Positions 52,303 to 62,084 of a DNA stretch of 64,000 nt are shown piece by piece (within the stretch, counting starts at the first letter, position 1; every line of letters begins with the position of its first letter). The position numbers and the translations under genes are program-made. This stretch comes from JABDBE01 sp049585795 (GTDB taxonomy: Bacteria; Acidobacteriota; Terriglobia; Terriglobales; Acidobacteriaceae). A model generated the notes under the pieces. The model had not been told where the DNA came from, searched no databases, and saw nothing but the letters and a program-made list of their open reading frames with translations. The DNA lies in contig JBAVAQ010000021.1 in assembly GCA_049585795.1 (NCBI GenBank), positions 62,001 to 126,000 of the forward strand, read 5' to 3'.

Positions 52303-55179
52303 ATGGCACCTCCAACGCAATCAAGAGGTGGATTCGCCTCCCGCGTATTGCTCGGGCTGATCACGTTTTTGTTTATTTCGGCCGTGTATCTCTATGGGTT
52401 CCCTCAGCCGAATGTCTTTTATGCCGTGATCGTTTTACTGCACGTGGTTGCTGGAGTGATTACCGCAGTTCTGCTGGCGGTTTTTCTTTTTCGACGGCTG
52501 CGGGATGGAAGCATCGCCTCACGCCTGGGCTGGGTGCTGCTTACCGGCGGAGCAATTTTCGGCCTGATTCTAATTAAGACCGGGACCCCGCGAGCGGAGT
52601 GGAACCTTCTTTATGTTCATATTCTTCTTTCCCTCGCGGGCGTAGGCATCCTATTTGCGGAATGGGCGGGGAAACGGGGCTGGCTGTCGCAAAGCGCCGG
52701 CAGTTCGGCCATTCGCTGCGCGATTTGTCTGCTTGTGCTTGCGTCGCTCGGTGCCGGTGTGCGTTACTTGCGCGAGTCGCGATGGCGAAATCAAGCTCGC
52801 ATAGAAAATCCCTCCATGCCGCCGGCGAGCATGAATGGCGAAGGCGACGGACCGAACGGTCCATTCTTTCCCAGTTCTGCTCAGGTTTACGGAGGACAGA
52901 AGATTCCCAGCAAATTCTTCATGGAATCCGACTCCTGCAAACGCTGCCACCAGGACATCTACAATCAGTGGTTCAGTTCGGCGCATCATTTCTCCTCGTT
53001 CAACAATCAGTGGTACCGCAAGAGCATCGAGTACATGCAGGACACGATCGGCACCAAGCCCTCCAAGTGGTGTGGCGGATGCCACGATCCGGCTGTGCTC
53101 TACAGTGGCCTGATGGATACACCGATCAAGCAGATCGTGCATCGCCCCGAGTCACAAGCCGGCTTGGGTTGCATGATGTGTCATTCGATTGCCAAGGTGA
53201 AGAGCAGCATGGGACAAGCCGATTTTTATTTGGAATATCCTAAGTTGCACGAACTTGCAGCAAGCAAGAATCCCATCGTGCGCGAGTTGCACGATTTTCT
53301 GGTGAAGCTGAATCCTGAGCCGCACCGGCGCGTGTTTCTGAAACCCTTTATGCGCAACCAGACGGCAGAGTTCTGCTCGAGCTGCCACAAAGTTCATCTC
53401 GATGTTCCGGTCAATCATTACCGTTGGATTCGCGGATTTAACGAGTACGACAACTGGCAGGCCAGCGGCGTGTCGGGCCAGGGAGCGCGCTCGTTTTATT
53501 ATCCGGTGAAGCCTTTGCAATGCGCAGATTGCCACATGCCGCTGACTCGTTCTAACGATCAGGGGAATATCGATGGCATGGTCCATTCGCATCGATTTCC
53601 GGCGGCAAACACGGCATTGCCCACCGCCAATGACGACGCTGAGCAACTCAAGATCACTGAGGAGTTTCTGAAGAGCGGCGTTCTCAGTGTGGATATTTTC
53701 GCGCTCTCTCCGGCGCGGGCGCAGCTGAATCCAGGAGTGGCCAATCAGTCCGACCTGTCGACGACTTTTGCGGTCGGCGAAGAGGCGGAGACGAAAATTA
53801 CACCGGGCGCGGAAACAGAAGCTCTGCCGGTCACGGCACCGTTGAGCCGTGTGCAACCAACGGTTCGGCGCGGAGACACGGTCCGGGTTGACGTGGTGGT
53901 CCGCACCAAGAAGATCGGACATTTTTTCCCTGGGGGCACGGTTGACGCCGCGGATACCTGGCTTGAACTGAAGGCCACGGACGATAAAGGTCGAACCATA
54001 TTCTGGAGTGGCAGCGTCGAGGACAACGGCAAAGGGCCGGTTGATAAAGGCGCACACTTCTACCGCTCGCTGCAAGTCGACGCGCACGGCAATCGCATCA
54101 ACAAACGCAATGCATGGGCCACCCGGGCCGTTGTGTATGTGCATCTTATTCCGCCGGGGGCGGCCGACACGGTCCACTACCGCATACACATTCCCGAGAA
54201 CGCGGGCGATAAAATCACGCTCCACGCTCGTCTTTGTTATCGCAAATTTACCTGGTGGAACACGCAGTTCGCGTTTGCCGGCGTGGCGGATCCGAACCAA
54301 CCTCCCGCAGATGTAACGCCAGACTACGATGACAGAAAGTTCGTGTTCACGGGATCGCTCAAAGGAATGTCAGCAAAGGAAGATAAAATCCCTGACGTTC
54401 CGATTGTCGCGCTGGCAGAGGATGAAGTCACGCTGAACGTAGCGTCACATAACGCTCCTGCTCCTGCGCCAAAGACGATTTTGCAGGCGGATGACTGGCA
54501 GCGCTGGAACGATTACGGAATCGGCCTGCTGTTGCAGGGTGACCTGAAAGGAGCGCAGGCGGCCTTCCAGAAAGTGACCGAGGTCGCTCCCAAGAACCCC
54601 GACGGCTGGGTGAACATTGGACGCGCCGCAGTGCAGGAAGGCGACATGGACCTCGCGCGCACGGTGCTGACGAAAGCATTGTCGCTGAGTCCAGACTTGG
54701 CACGAGCCCATTTCTTCTATGCCAAAGTTTTGCGCAGCGATGGCCGTTACGACGAAGCGGCGGACCATCTACGCAAGGTTCTCGTGCAATATCCGCGGGA
54801 TCGCGTCGCGCTGAACGATCTGGGACGCATCCTGTTTCTCCAGCGAAAGTATGGCAAGGCTGTGAACGTCCTGCAGGGGGTTCTGGCAGTCGATCCGGAA
54901 GACTTGCAAGCGCATTATGACTTGATGCTCTGCTACAAGGGCCTCGGCGACGAGAAGCAAGCCCACGAACACGAGCTGCGCTACCTGCGTTTCAAGGCCG
55001 ACGAAGCGTCGCAAGCCATTACCGGTCCTTATCGCCAACTAAATCCCGAGGACAATAACGAGCGACAGGCCATCCACGAACACGTTTCGGCGTCGCTGAC
55101 CTCAAGTCGTGTAGGGGCAGGTCTTCGACCGCTCAAGGCTGGGCGAGGCTCGGCTATTTCGGCGGGAGCTTCAAGATGA
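52303..55179 (+). CDS. Membrane-anchored penta-heme cytochrome c with C-terminal TPR domain
   Basis: 958 aa. Four to five transmembrane helices occupy about residues 15-160. A periplasmic multiheme region carries five CXXCH sites at C212, C257, C290, C358 and C407 (CKRCH, CGGCH, CMMCH, CSSCH, CADCH), plus scattered His residues able to serve as distal ligands. The spacing resembles the cytochrome c554-like group. A beta-rich region follows (about 480-690). The last 220 residues are TPRs (WVNIGRAAVQEGDMDLAR, LNDLGRILFLQRKYGKAV). The final 25 residues are encoded by repeat-like DNA. The stop overlaps the next ATG (ATGA). An electron-transfer role at the periplasmic face is inferred; donor and acceptor are unknown. 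Confidence 0.85.
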   Translation: MAPPTQSRGGFASRVLLGLITFLFISAVYLYGFPQPNVFYAVIVLLHVVAGVITAVLLAVFLFRRLRDGSIASRLGWVLLTGGAIFGLILIKTGTPRAEWNLLYVHILLSLAGVGILFAEWAGKRGWLSQSAGSSAIRCAICLLVLASLGAGVRYLRESRWRNQARIENPSMPPASMNGEGDGPNGPFFPSSAQVYGGQKIPSKFFMESDSCKRCHQDIYNQWFSSAHHFSSFNNQWYRKSIEYMQDTIGTKPSKWCGGCHDPAVLYSGLMDTPIKQIVHRPESQAGLGCMMCHSIAKVKSSMGQADFYLEYPKLHELAASKNPIVRELHDFLVKLNPEPHRRVFLKPFMRNQTAEFCSSCHKVHLDVPVNHYRWIRGFNEYDNWQASGVSGQGARSFYYPVKPLQCADCHMPLTRSNDQGNIDGMVHSHRFPAANTALPTANDDAEQLKITEEFLKSGVLSVDIFALSPARAQLNPGVANQSDLSTTFAVGEEAETKITPGAETEALPVTAPLSRVQPTVRRGDTVRVDVVVRTKKIGHFFPGGTVDAADTWLELKATDDKGRTIFWSGSVEDNGKGPVDKGAHFYRSLQVDAHGNRINKRNAWATRAVVYVHLIPPGAADTVHYRIHIPENAGDKITLHARLCYRKFTWWNTQFAFAGVADPNQPPADVTPDYDDRKFVFTGSLKGMSAKEDKIPDVPIVALAEDEVTLNVASHNAPAPAPKTILQADDWQRWNDYGIGLLLQGDLKGAQAAFQKVTEVAPKNPDGWVNIGRAAVQEGDMDLARTVLTKALSLSPDLARAHFFYAKVLRSDGRYDEAADHLRKVLVQYPRDRVALNDLGRILFLQRKYGKAVNVLQGVLAVDPEDLQAHYDLMLCYKGLGDEKQAHEHELRYLRFKADEASQAITGPYRQLNPEDNNERQAIHEHVSASLTSSRVGAGLRPLKAGRGSAISAGASR

Positions 55180-56867
55180 TGCGTAAAACGATCGTGTCTC
55201 TCTTCCTTTTGCTGCTGGCCGCACCCTCCCTTGCACAGCAAATCCAATTTCGCGACATCACTACGCAAGCCGGCATTCACTTCACGCACAACAACGGCGC
55301 CTTCGGAAAGAAATATCTGCCTGAAACCATGGGGCCAGGGTGCACCTTCATCGATTACGACAACGATGGCTGGCCTGACATTCTGTTGGTGAATGGCGAA
55401 GACTGGCCGGGACACAAGCGTACGGAATCCACGCTGAAGCTCTATCACAACAACCACGATGGCACGTTCACCGACGTCACTCGCAAGGCGGGTCTCGCGG
55501 TTTCAATGTACGGCATGGGGGTTGCCGTTGGAGATTATGACAACGACGGGTACGACGACATTTTCATCAGCGCTCTCGGCCAGAGCCATCTGTTTCACAA
55601 CAACGGAAACGGCACTTTTTCTGACGTGACGAAAGCCGCTGGATTGTGGGGGCCGAACGAGTTCTCCACCAGCGCAGCCTGGGTGGATTACGATCGCGAC
55701 GGCAAATTGGATTTGGTGGTCGCGAATTACGTGCAGTGGTCTGAAAAGGGCGATTTGTACTGCACCCTCGACGGCGCGCACAAATCTTATTGCACGCCGG
55801 AATCCTACAAAGGATCCTCGGCCCGCCTGTGGCATAACCTCGGAAACGGAAAGTTTGAAGACGCCACGCAGAAGGCCAAGTTCTACGATCCCACTTCCAA
55901 GAGCTTGGGCGTAGCCATCGTCGATTACAACGGAGATGGTTGGCCCGATATCCTGCTGACCAACGACACGCAGCCCAACAAACTTTATCTCAACCAACAC
56001 GATGGGACGTTTGCGGAAAAGGCCGTGTCGGCCGGAATCGCATTCAGCGAAGACGGGGTCGCTCGCGCCGGCATGGGCGTGGATGCTGCCGACTACGATC
56101 GTTCCGGCCGCCCCAGTTTCATCATCACCAACTTCGCAAACCAAATGCTCTCGCTCTATCACAATGAGGGCAACGGATTGTTTGTTGATGAGGCGCCGCA
56201 GTCCGAGGTCGGACGTGCGACCCTGGTGACGCTCGGCTTCGGATGTTTCTTCTTCGACTATGACAACGACGGCTGGCCTGACATCTTCGTGGCCGATGGA
56301 CACATTGAAAACGAAATCGAGCGGGTGCAGAAAAGAGTGACCTATGCGGAGCCTCCGCACGTTTTTCGTAACCTTGGTGGCGGAAGGTTTCAAGAAGTGA
56401 CGGCGTCTTTGGGATCCGCTTTTGCCAGCCCGAAAGTCGCTCGCGGCGCAGCCTACGCCGATATTGATAACGACGGATCGCTTGACGTGCTGATGACCAC
56501 GAACGGCGGCCCAGCCTACTTGTTTCACAACGAAGGCGGCCGAAATCATAGCCTTCGCGTAAAACTGGAAGGCACAAAATCCAACCGCGATGGTATCGAC
56601 GCCGTTGTGCGCCTGGTTTCCGGCAAAGATCAGCAGTCGCAGATGGTTCACAGCGGTTCGAGTTATTTGTCTCAGAGCGAATTGGTATTGACGTTTGGTC
56701 TTGGCGAAAAAACAAAGGCTGATTCGATTGAAGTGCACTGGCCCAGCGGGCAGGTCGACAAACTCTCAAACGTGCCGGGCAGCCAGACGATCACAATTCG
56801 GGAAGGCAGAGGTGTCGTGGCAAACAAACCCCACACCAAGCCCTGGATTTTTCCTGCGCCTAAATAG
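55176..56867 (+). CDS. Secreted CRTAC1-family propeller (FG-GAP/VCBS + ASPIC/UnbV)
   Basis: 563 aa. Signal peptide (IVSLFLLLLAAPSLAQQ), then about seven integrin-like FG-GAP/VCBS repeats, each with a calcium-loop pattern such as DYDNDGWPDILL, DYDNDGYDDIFI, DYDRDGKLDLVV and DYNGDGWPDILL. A C-terminal ASPIC/UnbV domain ends it (EVHWPSGQVDKLSNVPG). Translation is coupled to the cytochrome gene by a 4-nt overlap, so the two products probably work together outside the cytoplasm. The propeller is likely a calcium-dependent binding platform; no catalytic motif is visible. Confidence 0.88.
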   Translation: MMRKTIVSLFLLLLAAPSLAQQIQFRDITTQAGIHFTHNNGAFGKKYLPETMGPGCTFIDYDNDGWPDILLVNGEDWPGHKRTESTLKLYHNNHDGTFTDVTRKAGLAVSMYGMGVAVGDYDNDGYDDIFISALGQSHLFHNNGNGTFSDVTKAAGLWGPNEFSTSAAWVDYDRDGKLDLVVANYVQWSEKGDLYCTLDGAHKSYCTPESYKGSSARLWHNLGNGKFEDATQKAKFYDPTSKSLGVAIVDYNGDGWPDILLTNDTQPNKLYLNQHDGTFAEKAVSAGIAFSEDGVARAGMGVDAADYDRSGRPSFIITNFANQMLSLYHNEGNGLFVDEAPQSEVGRATLVTLGFGCFFFDYDNDGWPDIFVADGHIENEIERVQKRVTYAEPPHVFRNLGGGRFQEVTASLGSAFASPKVARGAAYADIDNDGSLDVLMTTNGGPAYLFHNEGGRNHSLRVKLEGTKSNRDGIDAVVRLVSGKDQQSQMVHSGSSYLSQSELVLTFGLGEKTKADSIEVHWPSGQVDKLSNVPGSQTITIREGRGVVANKPHTKPWIFPAPK

Positions 56868-56930
56868 AGGTCTTCCGACCCGAGTAAGCAAAAATGGCCA
56901 CAACACGCGTTTTTCTTGATCTGCGATTTT

Positions 56931-56955
56931 CCTTTGTATACCTTCGTGCCCTTTG
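56931..56955 (-). repeat. Inverted copy of the repeat at 41-65
   Basis: 22 of 25 bases equal the reverse complement of 41-65. It lies in the 106-bp gap between the two ASPIC/UnbV genes. Confidence 0.65.
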
Positions 56956-56973
56956 TGGTTAACTTGTTTTCGC

Positions 56974-59900
56974 ATGACTAAGACAACTGTCCTCGTTTGT
57001 GCCGGCGTTCTTCTGGGGACCATCGCTTTTTTCGCAACCACTCTGCACAGTGCGCGTGCCGCAAAGCCAGCCGATAAATCCGTCGAAGCTGCCCGTCTCA
57101 ATAATTTGGGCGCGGCGTATATGAACCAGCAACTCTTCGAAAAGGCGTTGAAGTCGTTTGAACAGGCTGCCGCGCTCGATCCGAAGCTTTCAATTGCCGC
57201 CATGAACCAAGGGATCGCGTTGCTCAATCTGGGGCGGATCGATGCGGCCCGGCAATTTCTTGAGCAAGCGGTTAAACAGAATCCCAGCGATCCTCATGCC
57301 TGGTATAACCTCGGAATGCTGGAAAAGAATTCCGCGAATGCGCAAGCCGCAGCTAACGACTTCCGCCAAGTCACGGAAATTGATCCCAACGATGCGGACA
57401 GCTGGTATTTTCTGGGTGCTTCCTATTCCCAGAACAAACAATATCCGGAAGCGATCGACGCTTTCCAGCGTGCGCTGAAGTTGAATCCCCTGCACGCCTC
57501 GGCCGAATTCGGGCTCTCGCGCGCATATCAGCAATCGGCGGATCTCGCTCAGGCTCGCGAACATCTCACCCGCTTTCTGTACATCACGCAAAACAAGTTA
57601 GGCTCGGCGATCAGCCTGGCGTATGGCGAGCAGGGGAAATATTCGCTGGCCGAAGAATCGCCGGAAGCTCCGGTCAAAGTCCCTCCGGCGATCGAAGTGC
57701 GTTTCGTCGACGTGACCGGAAAAGCTGGCTTGGTGACGAAGGCGCTTGCCGCAACATCGAACGATCTGCCTTCCTATCTCGGGCCGGGCGCATGCTTTCT
57801 TGACTACGACAACGATGGCCGCATTGACATTTTTCTGCCAGACAACGGCAAAGAAGGTGGAATGTCGCTGTTTCACAATCTGGGGAACGGCAAATTTGAG
57901 GATGTAACCAAGAGAGCGGGACTCGACCCGACCTTGCACGCGATTGGCTGCACGGCCGGCGACTACGACAACGACGGATTCACCGACCTAGCCGTGAGTT
58001 TGAACGGGCGCGTGCTTCTTCTGCACAACGAAAAGAACGGAATGTTTAAAGATGTGACCGAGGCTGCGGGCATCAAGATCGAAAGGTTTGACGCAGGGTT
58101 GACGTTCATTGATTACGATCACGACGGCGATCTTGATCTATTGGTCACCGGCACTCCCGAAAGGCCGGGGACGGCGGTGTCTAGAAAGCTGGCTGGCGCA
58201 AATGTAATGCTGCGTAACAACGGCAACGGTACTTTTACTGACGTCACGGACTCAGTGGGACTTGAGGGTGACACGCCCAATTATTCTTCTGTCGGCACGG
58301 ATTACAACAACGACCGCGCGGTGGACATCGTTGTCACTGGCATGGGCGGCGGAACCGCTCCGCAGAGTTCCTTGGGAACCTTGACTTACGAAAACCCGCG
58401 GGAAGGCAAATTCATCAAGCGTGCGCTGTGGTCTTCTCCCATACCTTCCGAGACTGCAGGCGTCGCAGTTCTTGATTTCAATCACGATGGATGGATGGAT
58501 ATCGCCTTCGGTCAATCGGGGACTCCTGCTCTGAGCCTTTGGCGCAACAGCGAAGGCAAGAGCTTCGAGCAAGTTGCGCTGCCCTCGACGAATTGGGTAC
58601 ACGGTTTCGGCGTTACCGCGATCGACTACGACAACGATGGCTGGGTTGATCTCGTTGCCGTTGGCGAAACCGCTGATGGACATGGCGAAGTGCGTCTGTT
58701 CCGCAATCTCGGGCCGGACGGTTTCAAAGATGTCACCGCCGACGTTGGCCTCGACAAGGTCGCGCTTAAAGAACCACGCGCCATTATCTCTGGAGATTAC
58801 GACGGCGATGGCGCGACCGATCTGCTGATCACGCAGAATCACGGTCCGGCTGTCTTGCTGCGGAATGAAGGTGGGAACAAGAACCACTGGCTGCGCCTCA
58901 ATTTGAAAGGGCTCGCCGACAATAAAAGCGCGATCGGAACCAAAGTCGAAGTGTTCGCGGGAGGGATTCGCCAGAAGTTCGAGATCGCGGGCTCGTCTGG
59001 CTATCTGGGACAGAATTCGCCGTATCTCACCGTTGGCCTTGGGCAAGCTACTCAAGCCGATGTCGTCCGCATGCTCTGGCCCACCGGCGTTCTCCAAGAC
59101 GAAGTCGAAGTCGCCGCCGATCGCGAACAAAAATATCTGGAAATGAACCGGCGTGGAAGTTCCTGCCCCACCCTTTTCGTCTGGGACGGGAAACGCTATG
59201 AGTTAGTTGGGGACATGCTGGGCGCCGGAGTGGTTGGACACTGGGTGGGGCCGGGCCAGCGCGACATTCCACGGCCAACGGAATACATCAAGATTGACCG
59301 CGAAGCGATTCGAGAGAAAAATGGCAAGCTCAGTTTCCGCTTCATGGAGCCGCTCGAGGAGGCCGTCTATCTCGATCAGGTAAAGCTACTGGCGGTCGAT
59401 CATCCGGCGGATCTTGATGTTTATCCCAACGAATATTTCGCCAGCAATCCGCCGTACCCGCCGTTCAAAGTTGTGGTCAGCCGCGATGCGCGTCCGCCAG
59501 CCGCAGCGCATGATGAGCATGGCCACAACGTCCTGCCCGATCTGCTGGCCCATCGGTACATCGGCGATTTTGGTCTGACTCAATTCGCGGGCTTTGCCCA
59601 GTTGCACAGTCTAGAACTGGATTTGGGCGAGCCTTACCACGGTGGGCCACTCTGGTTGCTGCTTCACGGTGAAGTTGAATATTACTCGGCCAACAGCATG
59701 TACGCCGCGTCTCAGGCCGGTGTCGAGTCCGTTTCTCCTTACGTCGAAGCACTCAATGCCCAAGGGAAATGGATTCGCGTGATCGACGACATGGGCTTTC
59801 CCGCCGGTGGACCGCGCACGATGACGGCGGACCTGACCGGAAAGCTGCCGCCAGGAACGCGGCGCATCCGTATCACGACCAACTTGCAGATCTATTGGAA

Positions 59901-60450
59901 CAGCATTCTGATTGATCGCACGAATCAGGACCAGGATGTTCGTCTTACGGCGGCTCCGCTCGCTCAGGCCGATCTGCGTTTTCATGGATTTCCGCTGAAA
60001 ACCGAAGGCACGCCGCCGGGCAACGTCGCCTACGTTTACGAAAAGGCCAGCCCCACCGGGCCCTATACGCGTCCTGCTGGGACATACACGCGCTACGGTG
60101 ATGTGCTTCCGCTGCTTACTTCGCTCGACGATCGGCTGGTCGTTTTCGGATCCGGGGATGAAGTCGCTCTGGATTTCGATCCATCGCAACTGCCAGCCTT
60201 GCCTAAAGGGTGGGCCCGGGATTACTTCTTCGTCGCCAACGGTTACGAAAAAGACATGGATTTCTACGCCTATGACTTCACCAGCGTCGATCCTCTGCCG
60301 TTCCGAAATATGGGCGGGTATCCGTATCCTGCGGACAAGTCGTTTCCCCTTGATGATGGGCACTTGAACTACATTCTGGAATACAACACGCGCTATATGT
60401 CAGGGGATGAGGCACGAGGCTACCGGTTCGATTACACTCCGCCCAAATGA
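56974..60450 (+). CDS. Secreted TPR + FG-GAP propeller + ASPIC/UnbV protein with a large unassigned C-terminal region
   Basis: 1158 aa from ATG 56974, preferred because the signal peptide (VLVCAGVLLGTIAFFATTL) then starts at once. Order: TPR repeats (about 45-200; AYMNQQLFEKALKSFEQAA), a seven-bladed VCBS/FG-GAP propeller (about 235-640; DYDNDGRIDIFLPDNG, DYDNDGFTDLAV, DYDHDGDLDLLV), and an ASPIC/UnbV domain (about 660-725; RMLWPTGVLQDEV). About 430 residues follow that I cannot assign; they begin FVWDGKRYELVGDMLGAGVV and are rich in aromatic residues, Pro and Asp. It is probably in one operon with the cytochrome and the smaller CRTAC1 protein. Confidence 0.85.
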   Translation: MTKTTVLVCAGVLLGTIAFFATTLHSARAAKPADKSVEAARLNNLGAAYMNQQLFEKALKSFEQAAALDPKLSIAAMNQGIALLNLGRIDAARQFLEQAVKQNPSDPHAWYNLGMLEKNSANAQAAANDFRQVTEIDPNDADSWYFLGASYSQNKQYPEAIDAFQRALKLNPLHASAEFGLSRAYQQSADLAQAREHLTRFLYITQNKLGSAISLAYGEQGKYSLAEESPEAPVKVPPAIEVRFVDVTGKAGLVTKALAATSNDLPSYLGPGACFLDYDNDGRIDIFLPDNGKEGGMSLFHNLGNGKFEDVTKRAGLDPTLHAIGCTAGDYDNDGFTDLAVSLNGRVLLLHNEKNGMFKDVTEAAGIKIERFDAGLTFIDYDHDGDLDLLVTGTPERPGTAVSRKLAGANVMLRNNGNGTFTDVTDSVGLEGDTPNYSSVGTDYNNDRAVDIVVTGMGGGTAPQSSLGTLTYENPREGKFIKRALWSSPIPSETAGVAVLDFNHDGWMDIAFGQSGTPALSLWRNSEGKSFEQVALPSTNWVHGFGVTAIDYDNDGWVDLVAVGETADGHGEVRLFRNLGPDGFKDVTADVGLDKVALKEPRAIISGDYDGDGATDLLITQNHGPAVLLRNEGGNKNHWLRLNLKGLADNKSAIGTKVEVFAGGIRQKFEIAGSSGYLGQNSPYLTVGLGQATQADVVRMLWPTGVLQDEVEVAADREQKYLEMNRRGSSCPTLFVWDGKRYELVGDMLGAGVVGHWVGPGQRDIPRPTEYIKIDREAIREKNGKLSFRFMEPLEEAVYLDQVKLLAVDHPADLDVYPNEYFASNPPYPPFKVVVSRDARPPAAAHDEHGHNVLPDLLAHRYIGDFGLTQFAGFAQLHSLELDLGEPYHGGPLWLLLHGEVEYYSANSMYAASQAGVESVSPYVEALNAQGKWIRVIDDMGFPAGGPRTMTADLTGKLPPGTRRIRITTNLQIYWNSILIDRTNQDQDVRLTAAPLAQADLRFHGFPLKTEGTPPGNVAYVYEKASPTGPYTRPAGTYTRYGDVLPLLTSLDDRLVVFGSGDEVALDFDPSQLPALPKGWARDYFFVANGYEKDMDFYAYDFTSVDPLPFRNMGGYPYPADKSFPLDDGHLNYILEYNTRYMSGDEARGYRFDYTPPK

Positions 60451-60573
60451 GTCGAGAAGTTGGGTCGAATGCGTATGACCTGATTCGGGTTTACGGATGA
60501 GGCGTCGCCTGAAGCCGCAAAAACGCTGCACCGGTGTTTTCCTGTTCGCTTCGTAAGAAAATCGTTTTAATAG

Positions 60574-60602
60574 TTGACAGTTTCGCTCCGGCATAATCCA
60601 AT
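60574..60602 (+). promoter_or_regulatory. Promoter candidate for the APC permease
   Basis: A perfect TTGACA (60574-60579) is followed after 17 nt by TCCAAT (60597-60602), 8 nt before the ATG. CATAAT at 60592-60597 is a better -10 but only 12 nt from the -35. Confidence 0.35.
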
Positions 60603-60610
60603 ACCCGCAC

Positions 60611-61981
60611 ATGGCATCCGCTTCCACTGGCGCTCCTGCCGCCGCGCGTCTGCGGCGAACCCTCACTCTTTGGGACCTGATCCTTTACGGCGTGATCGTG
60701 ATTCAGCCAGTCGCACCGCTGTCTGTGTTCGGCGTGCTCAGCGATCGCGGTCGCGGGCACGTGGTCACAACGGTTCTTATCGCGATGGTAGCGATGCTTT
60801 TTACCGCCATCAGCTACGGCCGCATGGCGCGGGCTTATCCCAGCGCCGGTTCCGCGTTCACCTACGTCGGACAGGAGATCAATCCAGCGCTCGGCTACGT
60901 CACCGGATGGAGCATGGTGATGGATTACATGCTGAACCCAATGATCTGCACCGTCTGGTGCAGTCAGCAGGCCCACGTGTTTGCCCCCGGAGTTTCGTAT
61001 GGTTTCTGGGCGGTCTTCTTTGCATTGGTTTTCACCGGCCTCAATGTTCAGGGAGTAAAAACTTCCGCACGGGTGAATACCGGATTGGCCGCCGCGATGG
61101 GCGTAGTGATCGTGATTTTCTTCGTGGCCGCGGCGCGTTATGTCTTTGGGCATCCGCACAGCGATCCCGGCTTCTTCACTCGCCCTTTCTACGATCCGCA
61201 GATGTGGAATACGAAAGCCGTGCTGGGCGGCACTTCCATCGCCGTGCTTACCTACATTGGCTTTGACGGCATCTCCACGTTATCGGAGGAAGCCGAGAAC
61301 CCGCGACGAAACATCTTGCTGGCTACCGTGCTTACTTGCCTCGTGATCGGTATTCTTTCCGCAGTCGAAGTGTATGCCGGGCAGTTGATATGGCCAGCTT
61401 CGCAGCCCTTCCCTAACGTCGATGCGGCGTTCACTTTCGTAGCCGCACGCGCCTGGCCGCCCTTGCTCGCGATCGTCGGATTCACGCTGCTGGTGGCGAA
61501 TTTCGGGTCCGGCATGGGAGCGCAGTTGGGCGCAGCCCGCCTGTTATACGGCATGGGACGCAGCAACGCATTGCCCAGGTCGTTTTTCGGAGCGGTGGAC
61601 CGCAGGTACCATGTGCCGCGCAACAACGTATTGTTCGTGGGAGCGATTGCGTTGGGCGCTGCGCTGCTGGTCAATTACGGGCTGTTCAGTTACGGCCTGG
61701 GCGCGGAAATGCTGAACTTCGGAGCTTTGATCGCTTTTATGGGCGTCAATGCGGCAGCGTTTGTCCGCTACTATCTCCGCAGCGAAGAAAAGAAAATGAC
61801 GAACCTGATTCCGCCGGTTGCGGGATTCTTCATCTGTTTGTTGCTCTGGCTGAACCTGAGCCGCCCCGCTAAAATCGCGGGCACGGTCTGGATGGTAGTT
61901 GGCATCGCGTTCGGAGCGTGGAAGACGAAGGGGTTTCGTAGCAACCTGGTCGATTTCGAACTTCCGCCGGAAGAAGGCTAG
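60611..61981 (+). CDS. APC-family amino-acid permease
   Basis: 456 aa with about twelve hydrophobic helices. The N terminus LTLWDLILYGVIVIQPVAP and the ALGYVTGWSMVMDYML region are characteristic of the APC superfamily, as are the FDGISTLSEEAENPRR loop after helix 5-6 and the NFGSGMGAQLGAARLLYGMGR segment. It belongs to the branch containing putrescine and amino-acid importers; specificity is not assignable. It follows the ASPIC/UnbV gene by 160 bp and has its own promoter-like sequence. Confidence 0.92.
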   Translation: MASASTGAPAAARLRRTLTLWDLILYGVIVIQPVAPLSVFGVLSDRGRGHVVTTVLIAMVAMLFTAISYGRMARAYPSAGSAFTYVGQEINPALGYVTGWSMVMDYMLNPMICTVWCSQQAHVFAPGVSYGFWAVFFALVFTGLNVQGVKTSARVNTGLAAAMGVVIVIFFVAAARYVFGHPHSDPGFFTRPFYDPQMWNTKAVLGGTSIAVLTYIGFDGISTLSEEAENPRRNILLATVLTCLVIGILSAVEVYAGQLIWPASQPFPNVDAAFTFVAARAWPPLLAIVGFTLLVANFGSGMGAQLGAARLLYGMGRSNALPRSFFGAVDRRYHVPRNNVLFVGAIALGAALLVNYGLFSYGLGAEMLNFGALIAFMGVNAAAFVRYYLRSEEKKMTNLIPPVAGFFICLLLWLNLSRPAKIAGTVWMVVGIAFGAWKTKGFRSNLVDFELPPEEG

Positions 61982-62084
61982 TCTTCATAGGCAGGAAGAG
62001 CCTGGAAATCCTCTTGGTGCAGACGGATATCGATAAACCGGTGGTCAGTTGTCAGTTCCCGGTTCTTAGTTTGAAGGAGAATCA

